Assembly (NCBI RefSeq): GCF_009363075.1
Contig: NZ_CP045293.1
Span: 6,721,501-6,785,500, forward strand
Source of the DNA: Paenibacillus guangzhouensis
GTDB taxonomy: Bacteria; Bacillota; Bacilli; Paenibacillales; Paenibacillaceae
Direction: 5' to 3'
DNA: 64,000 bases
The notes under the pieces are model-generated. The model had not been told where the DNA came from. It did no database searches and saw only the letters and a list, made by a program, of their open reading frames with translations. The position numbers and the translations under genes were made by a program. This document shows, in pieces, positions 8,932 through 17,796 of the stretch (position 1 is its first letter; each line of letters begins with the position of its first letter).

Positions 8932-9798
8932 ATGAAGAACAAGCGCAAAATGACACGGCGAGCATTCTTGAAGCGGAGTGTGTTAACGCTCCTTGGGGTT
9001 GCGGTGGCCGGGGGTGCATATACACGATACATTGAACCAAATTGGTTAGAATGGAAGCGAATAATTCATCAGAGCACGCGTCTGCCGGAGGCATTTCATA
9101 ACTTGCGGATCATTCATTTTAGCGATCTTCATTTTGGATATCATATGAATGCGGAGAGACTGGCAAGCATCGTGGAAAAGATGAATGGGGAGCGAGCGGA
9201 TCTAATCCTGTTCACAGGTGATCTGATCGATAACGGGCTCGCGGATGTGGATCAGGTTATTCCGGAACTGAGGAAGCTTCATGCCCCATTAGGGAAGTTC
9301 GCGGTACTCGGGAATCACGATTTCCGCCATGCGCCTGAGTCCAAGTCGACAAATGCCTTAGAGCAAGCAGGATTTCGGGTGCTTAAAAATCAGCATGTCG
9401 AACTGGCGCGCGGTGATGCCCGCATCGCGGTTGCCGGACTTGAAGATTGGTTCGGCGGATTTCCGAATGTGAGGGAGACCGTGTCGGGGCTACCGACGGA
9501 CCGTTATACGATATTGCTGGCGCATGAGCCCGATCTAGCGGATGAGGCGATGAACTATGCGATCGATCTACAGTTATCTGGGCATAGTCATGGGGGGCAA
9601 GTACGTATACCTGGTCTTCCTGTGAGGTGGAATCCAGAGATGGGGCAGAAGTATCCGGATGGACTCTACACGTTCCCGAATACCGAATTCAAACTATATA
9701 CGAACCGCGGATTGGGAATGACCTTTCTTCCTGTTCGCTTCTTATGTCGACCGGAGATTACGGTCCATACGATACGACGTCAAGCTATCTCGACGTAA
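8932..9798 (+). CDS. Metallophosphoesterase with Tat-type signal, YkuE/YaeI-like
   Basis: A 288-residue calcineurin-like phosphoesterase. The N-terminus has a twin-arginine motif (RRAFLKR) followed by a hydrophobic stretch, so export in folded form with its metals is likely. The metal-binding motifs appear in order: FSDLHFG, FTGDLIDNG, LGNHDFR, LLAHEPD and SGHSHGGQ. Homologues act on phosphodiesters or lipid-linked phosphates (LpxH-like fold); the substrate here is not known. GAGGAGG gives the ribosome site. A second phosphoesterase follows after 23 bp, suggesting co-transcription. Confidence 0.85.
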   Translation: MKNKRKMTRRAFLKRSVLTLLGVAVAGGAYTRYIEPNWLEWKRIIHQSTRLPEAFHNLRIIHFSDLHFGYHMNAERLASIVEKMNGERADLILFTGDLIDNGLADVDQVIPELRKLHAPLGKFAVLGNHDFRHAPESKSTNALEQAGFRVLKNQHVELARGDARIAVAGLEDWFGGFPNVRETVSGLPTDRYTILLAHEPDLADEAMNYAIDLQLSGHSHGGQVRIPGLPVRWNPEMGQKYPDGLYTFPNTEFKLYTNRGLGMTFLPVRFLCRPEITVHTIRRQAIST

Positions 9799-9821
9799 GC
9801 AGTAATCAAGGAGGACTTATC

Positions 9822-10565
9822 GTGCAACGAATCGCAATAATATCAGATATACATGGCAATATGCCTGCACTGGAAGCTGTGCTCGCAGATATTGATAAAC
9901 GGGGGATTAACCGGATTATTTGTTTAGGTGACTTGGTAGGCAAAGGGCCTAATCCAGTTGAAGCCGTCGATCGGATTCGGGAACGCTGCGAGATTGTTAT
10001 TCGAGGCAATTGGGATGAACTTATTGGGCGTCAGTTGACGGACAAAGAGATCTTTACGTGGCATGAGGAACGGCTCGGAACGGACAGGCTGCACTATTTG
10101 GCGACGCTCCCGTTCAGCTACGACATGGAGATGAGCGGGAAGCGAATTCGGCTTGTCCACGCTTCACCGCAGAGCGTCTACCATCGTGTGCAGCCCTGGG
10201 ACAGCGAGGAGAGAAAACTCGGTATGTTCGCAAATACGCCCGAGACAGGCAAATCGGAGGAAGATCCGAAGCCGGAAGTGGTCGGCTATGGGGATGTTCA
10301 TAATGTCTTTGTGCAGCATATGGAACGTCGAATGTTGTTCAATGTGGGGAGCGTCGGGAACGCGCTCGATATGATCCAAGCTTCTTACGCGATTATGGAA
10401 GGCGTGGAGGGTGGAAGCGCACTCGAATCGTTCTCCATTCAGCTCGTGCGCGTCCCTTATGATATTGAACTCGCGGCACAGCATGCCCTTGAAGCGAATG
10501 TGCCCGAAATGGAGATGTACATTCGAGAACTGCGGACGGGTGTCTACCGTGGACTACAACAATAG
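9822..10565 (+). CDS. Metallophosphoesterase, YfcE/PrpE-like
   Basis: A 247-residue cytosolic phosphoesterase. GTG at 9822 is the start: AAGGAGG is placed 8 bases before it, whereas the frame extends upstream only inside the previous gene. Motifs are IISDIHGN at the very N-terminus, CLGDLVGKGP, RGNWDE (in place of the usual GNHD), VHASP and YGDVHN, with NVGSVGN near the end. The variant GNWDE is characteristic of the YfcE-type/diadenosine phosphatase branch. Substrate not assigned. It is likely co-transcribed with the preceding Tat-exported phosphoesterase. Confidence 0.82.
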   Translation: MQRIAIISDIHGNMPALEAVLADIDKRGINRIICLGDLVGKGPNPVEAVDRIRERCEIVIRGNWDELIGRQLTDKEIFTWHEERLGTDRLHYLATLPFSYDMEMSGKRIRLVHASPQSVYHRVQPWDSEERKLGMFANTPETGKSEEDPKPEVVGYGDVHNVFVQHMERRMLFNVGSVGNALDMIQASYAIMEGVEGGSALESFSIQLVRVPYDIELAAQHALEANVPEMEMYIRELRTGVYRGLQQ

Positions 10566-10691
10566 ACTGAAAAATAATAGTTGATGATCATGCCGATTAG
10601 GAGCATAATGGGATACGTGTGTCTAGAAGTATAAGTTGAACAACCTCTAATGACACACCATGGATTAATTCAAAAAGGTGGCATACATCCT

Positions 10692-11675
10692 GTGAAAGCT
10701 AAAAGTTGGTTTACGCATCCCGTCGGCATTATCGTCAGCTCTGTTGCTGCAACATTACTGTGGGGTAGCGCTGTACCCTTTGTAAAATTAAGTTATGTAG
10801 AGCTTCAAATTTCGAAGCAAGATGTGTTCGAGCAGCTTATCTTCGCCGGCTATCGATTCGCTCTCGCAGGTTTTTTATTATATGTGCTGCTGAAGCTGGC
10901 AGCTCTAGGGAAGTCGTCAGGCAATCAGCAAGCAAATGAATATACCGGGAAGTTAAGTGTGTGGCGCCTCTCGCGTCTTGCCCTCGTACAGACCTTCTTG
11001 CAGTATTTATTTTTCTATATTGGTCTGATGCATTCGTCAGGCATTCAAGGCGCGATTATCTCTGGATCCGCATCCTTCTTCCAGATGTTATTTGCGCAGA
11101 CGATGTATCGCAATGAGCCGTTTACAATGGCGAAAATTACAGGGCTGTTCCTAGGCTTCTTAGGCGTATTTGCCGTCGGTTTCACGCAGAGCGGATTGCA
11201 TTTCCAATTCGGATTCGGTGAGATATGCTTGCTGTTGTCCGCAGCCTTTGGTGCCTTCGGGAATGTGCTTGCACGCCATGAATCCGGCAAAGTATCCGTC
11301 CTTGAGCTTACCGCTAAGCAAATGCTGATCGGGGGACTAGGCCTCGCAGCCATCGGTGTTGTACGTCGAGGTTTCATGCCATTCCATTTCGATGCGAAGA
11401 CAGCAATTATCTTCGTCTATCTTGCATTCGTATCGGCTGCGGCCTTCGGACTCTGGAATTTGGTGATGAAGTACAATAAAGTCGGGAAGGTCTCGATGTA
11501 TCTCTTCCTGATCCCTGTATTCGGCGTAATTCTGTCATCCATCATTCTTGGCGAGACAATTCACATTTGGGTTGTGCTGGCGCTGGCTAGTGTGGTCTCC
11601 GGCATTATTATTGTGAACCGATCACATGCGTCCACCAAGGCGGTCAAAGAAACAAGCCTGGAAGCAGCGCAATAA
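10692..11675 (+). CDS. EamA/DMT-family transporter
   Basis: A 327-residue membrane protein with about ten hydrophobic helices in two homologous halves, typical of the drug/metabolite transporter superfamily (AATLLWGSAVPFVKLSY in helix 1; VSMYLFLIPVFGVILSSI in the second half). It probably exports a small metabolite. GTG at 10692 is preferred because AAGGTGG lies ten bases upstream; an in-frame ATG at 10650 has no ribosome site. The 126-bp gap before it contains a short AACAACCTCTAA match to the end of the mobile element described at 52257. Two hairpins follow the gene. Confidence 0.85.
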   Translation: MKAKSWFTHPVGIIVSSVAATLLWGSAVPFVKLSYVELQISKQDVFEQLIFAGYRFALAGFLLYVLLKLAALGKSSGNQQANEYTGKLSVWRLSRLALVQTFLQYLFFYIGLMHSSGIQGAIISGSASFFQMLFAQTMYRNEPFTMAKITGLFLGFLGVFAVGFTQSGLHFQFGFGEICLLLSAAFGAFGNVLARHESGKVSVLELTAKQMLIGGLGLAAIGVVRRGFMPFHFDAKTAIIFVYLAFVSAAAFGLWNLVMKYNKVGKVSMYLFLIPVFGVILSSIILGETIHIWVVLALASVVSGIIIVNRSHASTKAVKETSLEAAQ

Positions 11676-11753
11676 TGCGGCATAAATCATAGGGTTACAT
11701 GTTTTCGTCATTTGTTACACAAATGAAATAGTTCTGTGATGCGTTCATAATGT

Positions 11754-11787
11754 TAAGGGGGTATGATGTACTCAAGACCCCCTTTTA
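11754..11787 (+). terminator. Hairpin after the EamA gene
   Basis: AAGGGGGT pairs with ACCCCCTT around a 14-base loop, followed by TTTTAATAAA. A likely intrinsic terminator. Confidence 0.6.
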
Positions 11788-11800
11788 ATAAATAAACTTA

Positions 11801-11832
11801 AGGACCTACCAACGTGGTAGGTCCTCTTTTTT
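11801..11832. terminator. Second terminator hairpin, two-way
   Basis: AGGACCTACC and GGTAGGTCCT form a perfect 10-bp stem with an AACGT loop, followed by eight or more T residues on the plus strand. Confidence 0.8.
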
Positions 11833-11849
11833 TATTATTACGTCTTTAG

Positions 11850-11906
11850 GTTTCCTGAAAAGTACCTGAATCGCTTCTTTGCCAAAACACCACTTTATGG
11901 GGAATT
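11850..11906. repeat. Dispersed foldable repeat, copy 2
   Basis: It shares AAGTACCTGAATCGCTTC with copy 1 and ends in CACTTTATGGGG just before the stop codon of the histidinol phosphatase gene, the same position relative to a minus-strand gene as copy 1. The inner stem is degenerate here. Confidence 0.6.
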
Positions 11907-12722
11907 TTAGAGCTGTACGATTTGCTTGTTCTTCTGTTTGTAATACACCCAGGACGTAAATCCAATTTCCTTCAGACGGTCGCGAACTTGTTCCCACTCA
12001 TCGCCAACTCGGCTTGGGATATGTGCATCGGAACCGAAGGTAACGTCCACATGATGGAAGAGGGCTCGTTCCAGAATGTCATCCGATGGATACCAACCGC
12101 CACTCAGTTTCGTTTTTCCCGATGTATTAATCTCGATTGCAATGCCGCTTTCGCCGATCACGCGCAAGGTCTCGTCAATGGCCTCATGGGCTTGAATGGT
12201 AGAGAATTCAGGATAATTGCCTTTCATCGCATCAATATGCCCAAGAATTTGGAACATGCCGCTTGTTGCGGAGTCTCGGATCATCCCGTAATAAATGTTC
12301 TTCGCCTGAATCATCTGAGCGGACGTCAGACCTTTCCAACGCGATTTGTTGAAGATGCTTACGCCTTCCGTCTGATGAACCGAGCCGATTACATAGTCGA
12401 AGGGGTACTGCGCATATATTTGATGATAGAGGGAGGCATGTTCCGGGAAGAAATCCGACTCCACGCCGAGCAGAACATCGATCTGCCCCTCGTATTTTGC
12501 TTGCAGACGCAGCACTTCTTGAATATAGTTTGCAAATTCGCTCTTTGCCATCGCAATGCGAGGCTGAGCTTGATCTTCGGGGCTGCCGAAGTAAGGCGAG
12601 TGATCGGAAATGCCAATGACCTGAAGACCAGCCTGAATACCGGCCTTAATATAATCTTCAATGTTGCCGTCGGCATGTCCGCAGCGAAAATGATGTGTAT
12701 GCAAATCAAATTTCGTGGTCAT
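11907..12722 (-). CDS. hisJ: Histidinol-phosphatase, PHP family
   Basis: A 271-residue polymerase-and-histidinol-phosphatase (PHP) enzyme that removes phosphate from L-histidinol phosphate in histidine synthesis. Metal ligands are visible as DLHTHHFRCGH at residues 6-16, SDHSPYF, GVESDFFPE, GSVHQ, LGHIDAMKG and a late FGSDAHIPSRVG. Length matches the family. AAGGAG precedes the ATG. No other his gene is nearby. The LysR gene upstream ends 14 bp before its start, so the two may be co-transcribed. Confidence 0.88.
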   Translation of the reverse strand: MTTKFDLHTHHFRCGHADGNIEDYIKAGIQAGLQVIGISDHSPYFGSPEDQAQPRIAMAKSEFANYIQEVLRLQAKYEGQIDVLLGVESDFFPEHASLYHQIYAQYPFDYVIGSVHQTEGVSIFNKSRWKGLTSAQMIQAKNIYYGMIRDSATSGMFQILGHIDAMKGNYPEFSTIQAHEAIDETLRVIGESGIAIEINTSGKTKLSGGWYPSDDILERALFHHVDVTFGSDAHIPSRVGDEWEQVRDRLKEIGFTSWVYYKQKNKQIVQL

Positions 12723-12736
12723 CTGGTAACAACTCC

Positions 12737-13639
12737 TTACTCTGAACTGATAAATTGGGTCTCAGGCATGCCTTTTAAGTCGCTTAAAAATTGCTGCATG
12801 GCTGAATTTAAGTATTTGCCGGATTTATAGACGACACCGACAGGGTGGGCGGTCTCGAATTCACTGACTTTGATCATTTTTAAGGTTCCGCGGCGCAGTT
12901 CATTGCCGATCGATAGCTTCGAGATCACGGCAGCACCAAGATTCAGCTCCACCATCCGTTTAATTTCCTCGCTACTGGACAATTCCATCACAATATGAGG
13001 TTCAATATTATATGTCTTGAACACTTGATCCGAGAATCTTCGGCCGACCGTATCAGGGGATAAGACGATGAACGGGACATCACGCAGCGCTTCAACCGTC
13101 GTGTGCTTTAGTGTACCCAAGGGGTGGCTGGGCGAAACGACAAGTTCGAAGGTGTCATAGTACAATACGCTGGACTCCAAATTCGGTGTACTCTCCGATA
13201 AGTAACCGATGCCAATATCGACGGTGCCATTCTCTACTTGCGCCATAATCTGGGCCGAAGACATCGTTAGGATGGAAGTTTTGATAAGCGGGTATTGGTT
13301 CTGAAAATACGAGAGAACGCGCGGTAAAATTTGAATCGCGATGGAGGTTGTGGTGCCGATCGTAATATGACCTTGTGGAATGTTGCTGAGGTCACTTAAG
13401 CGCTGCTTCAGTTCTGCGACGATCTTCAGAATTCGCTCTGCATGGTCAAGAAAGACATGGCCCTGATCCGTGAGCGTGACAGGCTGGTTCCGATCGATTA
13501 ACACGGTCTTGAATTCATCTTCTAAGCTTTTGATTTGGGCGGACACAGCGGGCTGCGTTAAGTTCAGCATTTCCCCTGCTTTTCGAAAGCTCGTCGTCTT
13601 GGAAATGGTAATGAGTGTCTCAAGTTGACTGATGTTCAC
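12737..13639 (-). CDS. LysR-family transcriptional regulator, CysL-like
   Basis: A 300-residue LysR protein. GTG at 13639 follows AAGGAGGG at ideal distance; upstream residues in the frame are not needed. Residues 1-60 form the winged helix (NISQLETLITISKTTSFRKAG followed by TQPAVSAQIKSLE, quoted in parts). The C-terminal effector domain includes GTTTSIAIQILPRVL and a SEEIKRMVELNLGAAVIS loop. It resembles regulators of sulfur assimilation such as CysL, but the target is unknown. It sits upstream of hisJ on the same strand and is divergent from the MFS gene at 13839. Confidence 0.82.
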   Translation of the reverse strand: MNISQLETLITISKTTSFRKAGEMLNLTQPAVSAQIKSLEDEFKTVLIDRNQPVTLTDQGHVFLDHAERILKIVAELKQRLSDLSNIPQGHITIGTTTSIAIQILPRVLSYFQNQYPLIKTSILTMSSAQIMAQVENGTVDIGIGYLSESTPNLESSVLYYDTFELVVSPSHPLGTLKHTTVEALRDVPFIVLSPDTVGRRFSDQVFKTYNIEPHIVMELSSSEEIKRMVELNLGAAVISKLSIGNELRRGTLKMIKVSEFETAHPVGVVYKSGKYLNSAMQQFLSDLKGMPETQFISSE

Positions 13640-13770
13640 AGAATCCCTCCTTGGCTGAAAATTTATGTTCAACATTAGACGATCTAATAAAAGGTTTATC
13701 TCACATTATAGGTGAACTTTCAGCAATGATCAATATTTGGCGTGTCAACAAGGAGGAAAGTGAGGTATAT

Positions 13771-13842
13771 TTGTCGAAAAAAAGTAGGTTTATGTTCCAT
13801 GGCAGTGGAGGTACACATTTCAAAAGGAGGGTTCTTATTTGA
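13771..13842 (+). CDS. Possible 23-residue leader peptide of the MFS gene
   Basis: A TTG with GAGG six bases upstream opens a short frame rich in Lys, Arg and Phe. Its TGA overlaps the TTG start of the following transporter gene by two bases (TTGA), so its translation could affect the next start. An AAGGAGG also lies further upstream. There is no homology support; it may be incidental. Confidence 0.25.
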   Translation: MSKKSRFMFHGSGGTHFKRRVLI

Positions 13843-15098
13843 ATCGAAAAATGGTGCGCAGTTGGATGATGTATGATTGGGCGAATTCCGCATTTGCGAC
13901 GACCATGATGGCCGCGGTGCTGCCGATCTATTATTTGACGGTCGCGGCTAGCAATCTGCCGGAACATCTTGCAACAAGCTATTGGGGCTTCACGCAGACG
14001 ATTGCCATGATCATTGTAGCTGTCATCTCACCAATTCTTGGCGCGATTGCAGATTCCTCTCGCAGCAAGGCTAGGTTCCTGCGTGTATTCGCCTACATGG
14101 GCGTATTGGCATGTTTATTGATGGCTTTTACGGGAGAAGGGACGTATCTCTTCGTGTCGTTCTGCTATGTTCTCGGGGTGATCGGATTCTCTGGCGGGAA
14201 TACGTTCTATGATTCGATCTTGACGGATGTCGCTCCGCTGGAACAGCGCGATGAAATTTCCGCAAAAGGCTATATGTTCGGATATATTGGAGGCGGCGTT
14301 CTGCTCGCCGTGAATATCGTCATGCTCGAGATGTGGGACAAAGTCGGCTTTCCCAATAAACTCGTGGCTACGCAAGCGGTGTTCGTAACGGTAGCACTCT
14401 GGTGGTTCCTATTCTCGCTGCCGATCTTCCGCCATGTAAAGGATCGAGGAGCGGAGCGGAAGCAGCCGGTCAGCTTCTACGCGAAGGAAGGGTTCCGCCG
14501 CGTATTTACGACGTTTCGTCACATTCGGCAGTACCCGGAGCTGCTCAAATATTTAGTTGCGTTCTGGTTCTTCAATGACGGGATCTCGACCATTATTAGC
14601 ATGGCGACGATTTACGGCAAGACGATCGGCATCGGCACAAGTCATTTGATCATTGCGCTGTTGATCACGCAATTTGTAGGGATTCCGTTTACGTTCTTAT
14701 TCGGAAAAATCGCCTCGAAGATTGGTTCGAAGCGCGCGTTATACACGTCCTTATGTATCTATGTGTTGGTTGTGTTCTTGGGGTATTTCATGACGAGTGC
14801 GATTCATTTCTACGCACTTGCCTTCGTCGTCGGGATGGTGCAAGGTGGAAGCCAGTCTATCGCGCGATCGATTTACAGTAAACTGGTACCCGCAGGTCGT
14901 ACCTCGGAGTTCTTCGGTTTCCTGAGCCTCTCTGACAAAGTATCCGCATCACTCGGGCCTGCGCTGTTCGGGCTTGTTACCTTGCTGACAGGCTCTGCGC
15001 GGCTCGCGATCTTGTCCCTGCTCGTATTCTTCCTCGTCGGCATCATTATGCTGACGCGGGTGAATCTGGCGAAGGGGATTAACGAAGCCAAGGCGTAA
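13839..15098 (+). CDS. MFS transporter, UMF1 (Atg22-like) family
   Basis: A 419-residue membrane protein with about twelve helices. The opening SWMMYDWANSAFATTMMAAV and the ISPILGAIADSS loop are typical of the UMF1/Atg22-like branch of the major facilitator superfamily. The translation begins with TTG, eight bases after AAAGGAGG. Family members export amino acids or sugars; the substrate here cannot be given. It stands alone, followed within 7 bp of the stop by a perfect palindrome and then the tandem repeat array. Confidence 0.85.
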   Translation: MNRKMVRSWMMYDWANSAFATTMMAAVLPIYYLTVAASNLPEHLATSYWGFTQTIAMIIVAVISPILGAIADSSRSKARFLRVFAYMGVLACLLMAFTGEGTYLFVSFCYVLGVIGFSGGNTFYDSILTDVAPLEQRDEISAKGYMFGYIGGGVLLAVNIVMLEMWDKVGFPNKLVATQAVFVTVALWWFLFSLPIFRHVKDRGAERKQPVSFYAKEGFRRVFTTFRHIRQYPELLKYLVAFWFFNDGISTIISMATIYGKTIGIGTSHLIIALLITQFVGIPFTFLFGKIASKIGSKRALYTSLCIYVLVVFLGYFMTSAIHFYALAFVVGMVQGGSQSIARSIYSKLVPAGRTSEFFGFLSLSDKVSASLGPALFGLVTLLTGSARLAILSLLVFFLVGIIMLTRVNLAKGINEAKA

Positions 15099-15104
15099 GA
15101 TGAA

Positions 15105-15130
15105 GGGCTGCCTCCGATCGGAGGCAGCCC
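15105..15130. terminator. Perfect 26-bp palindrome after the MFS gene
   Basis: GGGCTGCCTCCGA is followed by its exact reverse complement. There is no long T tract (TTGGCTTG), so it may be a terminator of modest strength or an mRNA-stabilising hairpin. Confidence 0.55.
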
Positions 15131-15214
15131 TTGGCTTGTCGCAGCAGCGCACCATCATGCGGCTGCATGGAGGGCGCATCGAGGTCGCGAGCCGTTTGTG
15201 CGAGGGCACCGAGT

Positions 15215-16470
15215 AGTATTGAGCTCGGATTGGGTGCTTCGCACTAAAATAACTGCAAAAAAGCAGTTAATGAGCTCGGATTGGGTGCTTCGCACTAAAA
15301 TAACTGCAAAAAAGCAGTTAATGAGCTCGAATTGGCAGCGTCGTGCCAAAATAACTGCAAAAAAGCAGTTAATGAGCTCGGATTGGGTGCTTCGCACTAA
15401 AATATCTGCAAAAAAGCAGTAATTGAGCTCGGATCAGCTGCGTAGCGCCAAAATAACTGCAAAAAAGCAGTTATTGAGCCCGGATCGGCAACGTAGCGCC
15501 AAAATAACAGCAAAAAAGCAGATAATGAGCTCGGAACGGCAGCGTAGCACGAAAATAACTGCAAAAAAGCAGTTAATGAGCTCGGATCAGGCTGCGTCGC
15601 ACCAAAATAACTGCAAAAAAGCAGTTAATGATCTCGAATCGGCAGCGTCGCGCGAAAATAACTGCAAAAAAGCAGTTAATGAGCTCGGATTGATCTGCAT
15701 AGCGCCAAAATAACTGCAAAAAAGCAGTTATTGAGCTCAAATTGGCAGCGTAGCGCCAAAATAACAGCAAAAAAGCAGTTAATGAGCTCGGATTGATCTG
15801 CAAAGCGCCAAAATAACTGCAAAAAAGCAGTAATTGAGCTCAATCGGCAGCGTAGCGCCAAAATAACTGCAAAAAAGCAGTAATTGAGCTCGGATCGGCA
15901 GCGTAGCGCCAAAATAACTGCAAAAAAGCAGTTATTGAACTAAGAATCGGCAGCGTCGCACGAAAATAACTGCAAAAAAGCAGTTAATGAGCTCGGATCA
16001 GGTTGCGTAGCGCCAAAATAACTGCAAAAAAGCAGTTATTGGCTCGGATCAGGCTGCGTCGCGCCAAACTAACTGCAAAAAAGCAGTTAATGAGCTCGGA
16101 TCAGGTTGCTTAGCGCCAAAATAACTGCAAAAAAGCAGTTATTGTGCCTGAATTGGTTGCGTCGCGCCAAAATAACTGCAAAAAAGCAGTTATTGTGCTC
16201 GGATCAGCTGCTTCGCGCCAAAATAACTGCAAAAAAGCAGTTATTGAGCTCGAATTGGCAGCGTCGCGCGAAAATAACTGCAAAAAAGCAGTTAATGAGC
16301 TCGGATCGGCAGCGTCGCGCTGAAATAACTGCAAAAAAGCAGTTAATGAGCTCGAATTGGCAGCGTCGCGCCAAAATAACTGCAAAAAAGCAGTTAATGA
16401 GCTCGGATTAGCTGCTTCGCATTAAAATAACTGCAAAAAAGCAGTTAATGAGCTAGAATTGAGCTGCATC
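15215..16470. repeat. Tandem array of about 24 imperfect repeats with a 51-bp period
   Basis: This fills the gap between the MFS gene and the phospholipase C-like gene. Each unit contains AACTGC-AAAAAA-GCAGTT, a perfect short hairpin, then usually AATGAGCTCGGAT and a GC-rich part (TTGGCAGCGTCGCGCCAA in the best units) whose TTGGC and GCCAA also pair. Counting the hairpin core gives 24 copies from about 15253 to 16445 at a mean spacing of 51.3 bp. Both hairpin and spacer are conserved, so this is not CRISPR. Since 51 is divisible by three, long but meaningless frames stay open on both strands. No promoter or gene is evident inside. Confidence 0.9.
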
Positions 16471-16486
16471 CCACTCAACGCCCCCG

Positions 16487-16510
16487 CCACCTTCGCCTCC
16501 GCGAGGGTGG
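16487..16510 (-). terminator. Hairpin at the end of the phospholipase C-like gene
   Basis: CCACC-t-TCGC pairs with GCGA-g-GGTGG around a CTCC loop. It lies 30 bp beyond the stop codon of the minus-strand gene. There is no clear T tract. Confidence 0.45.
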
Positions 16511-16541
16511 TTACACGCGCTCACGCATTCGCCCCACCCCA

Positions 16542-17501
16542 TCAGATGATGGGGTCTGCCACAATAATCTGCAAGCCGCTGTCGCACGGCTCGCCATGTT
16601 CATAAGAGCGGTTGGCCACGACGTCGGCCAATCGCTCTCGCGTTTGCGCCGCAGCTGCGCTCGCGGCGCCACCTTCGCGCACAGCCGCCCAGTAGGCGGC
16701 GGCAGCGCCAACCACAGCCGCCGCGTCTTCGCGTGCGGCGGCCCACATGTCCCAGACGCTCGTCGTATACGAGGCGTCACGGCCTGTGGGGTCGCGCCAT
16801 GGCTTGCGCGACTCGTTCAAGATATCAAGCGGCTTGCTTGGCCGCTTGAAGACGAAGGGCTCAATCTGACCGAAGGTCAGCAGTCGTTTGAGCCCGGTTG
16901 GGTCATGGAAGAGCCGCTGCGCCGCTGTCATATGGCGATTGGCTTCTTCCCAGGCGTCGCGGCGAACGCGCATCGCGAGCTCGGGATAATAACGCTGCGT
17001 CACTTGTTCGAACAAGTCGACGATGCCGTCCGGGAACTTCCCTCCCGTCTCGAATTCCTTCCAGACGGGTGTCCGCCATGTCTCAAGTCCCAGCTTCTGC
17101 TGTACTATTACAGTATCCATCCAAATCTCGAACCGCTGGTGGTCCCATTTTTTGAACCCCGAACGATAGAAGACGTACGGGTGCATGTTCCGATCAAGTA
17201 CGTGATGCAGGACGAAACCGAGCACGTAGATCACGGCAGGGTCTTGCAGCTCGCGATGAGCGACACCATCGATCAAGTCCATCAGGACGGGGCCGCAATG
17301 CTCGTTATGCATCGCGGAGCCGACATCATTCATCGTCTTATCCTTCTGCCACGGTAGGAAATGATGATAGAACAGGAAATCTGGACCCTGGCAGCCCATC
17401 CGGAACATCCGTAAATCCTCCGGTCGTGTGATCATCGCCGTCAGGTCGGCAGCTTGCAATACTTCTTCCCCAAAAATAAAATGAGTCCAAATGTTAGGCA
17501 C
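16542..17501 (-). CDS. Zinc-dependent phospholipase C-like family protein
   Basis: About 319 residues. GTG at 17501 gives the family-like start PNIWTHFIFGEEVL and has AGAAGGA upstream at somewhat long spacing; an ATG 12 bp earlier overlaps that site. Conserved metal-binding candidates are the WTHFIFG histidine, GCQGPDFLFYHHF, MHNEHCG and LGFVLHHVLDRNMHPY, characteristic of the PF00882-type alpha-helical fold. Members cleave phospholipids, but many Bacillales homologues are uncharacterised. The C-terminal 60 residues are alanine-rich and GC-rich (AAAVVGAAAAYWAAV), unlike the rest. No signal peptide is seen. Confidence 0.75.
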   Translation of the reverse strand: MPNIWTHFIFGEEVLQAADLTAMITRPEDLRMFRMGCQGPDFLFYHHFLPWQKDKTMNDVGSAMHNEHCGPVLMDLIDGVAHRELQDPAVIYVLGFVLHHVLDRNMHPYVFYRSGFKKWDHQRFEIWMDTVIVQQKLGLETWRTPVWKEFETGGKFPDGIVDLFEQVTQRYYPELAMRVRRDAWEEANRHMTAAQRLFHDPTGLKRLLTFGQIEPFVFKRPSKPLDILNESRKPWRDPTGRDASYTTSVWDMWAAAREDAAAVVGAAAAYWAAVREGGAASAAAAQTRERLADVVANRSYEHGEPCDSGLQIIVADPII

Positions 17502-17796
17502 GTTATCGCACATCCTTCTGAACAAATGTTACGCGATGAAACTTTCTTCCTAAGTATAAAATTATTGTACCGAATACCGATATAATCGTATAGAACTAGT
17601 TGAAATTGTGCGTATATCGGCCCAATTGACTAGGATACAAAGGAGGAATCGTTCGGAAATACCAAAATTAGTCTATTTTTGAGGTGATTTTTTAATACGC
17701 ATGAAGTATAATGAATTCAAATTCGTAATCGTAGAATTATAATGAATAATGTCGAATGTAACAAATATATGTCGAACTATAGAGGAGAATCTATTC

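Noticed and set aside
10630-10650. Third copy of the MITE-like element
   Set aside because: Only AACAACCTCTAA and a few flanking bases match the element end; no interior blocks follow, so it is too short to claim.
11922-12830. 302-residue plus-strand frame opposite hisJ
   Set aside because: Shadow of hisJ and the end of the LysR gene; composition and content do not look like a protein family.
15198-16411. Repeat proteins coded by long frames in the array (both strands)
   Set aside because: The frames stay open only because the period is a multiple of three. They lack ribosome sites, exist on both strands at once and break where unit length varies.
15215-16470. CRISPR array
   Set aside because: Hairpins recur regularly, but the segments between them are also conserved, the period is 51 bp with a very short core, and no cas gene is near.
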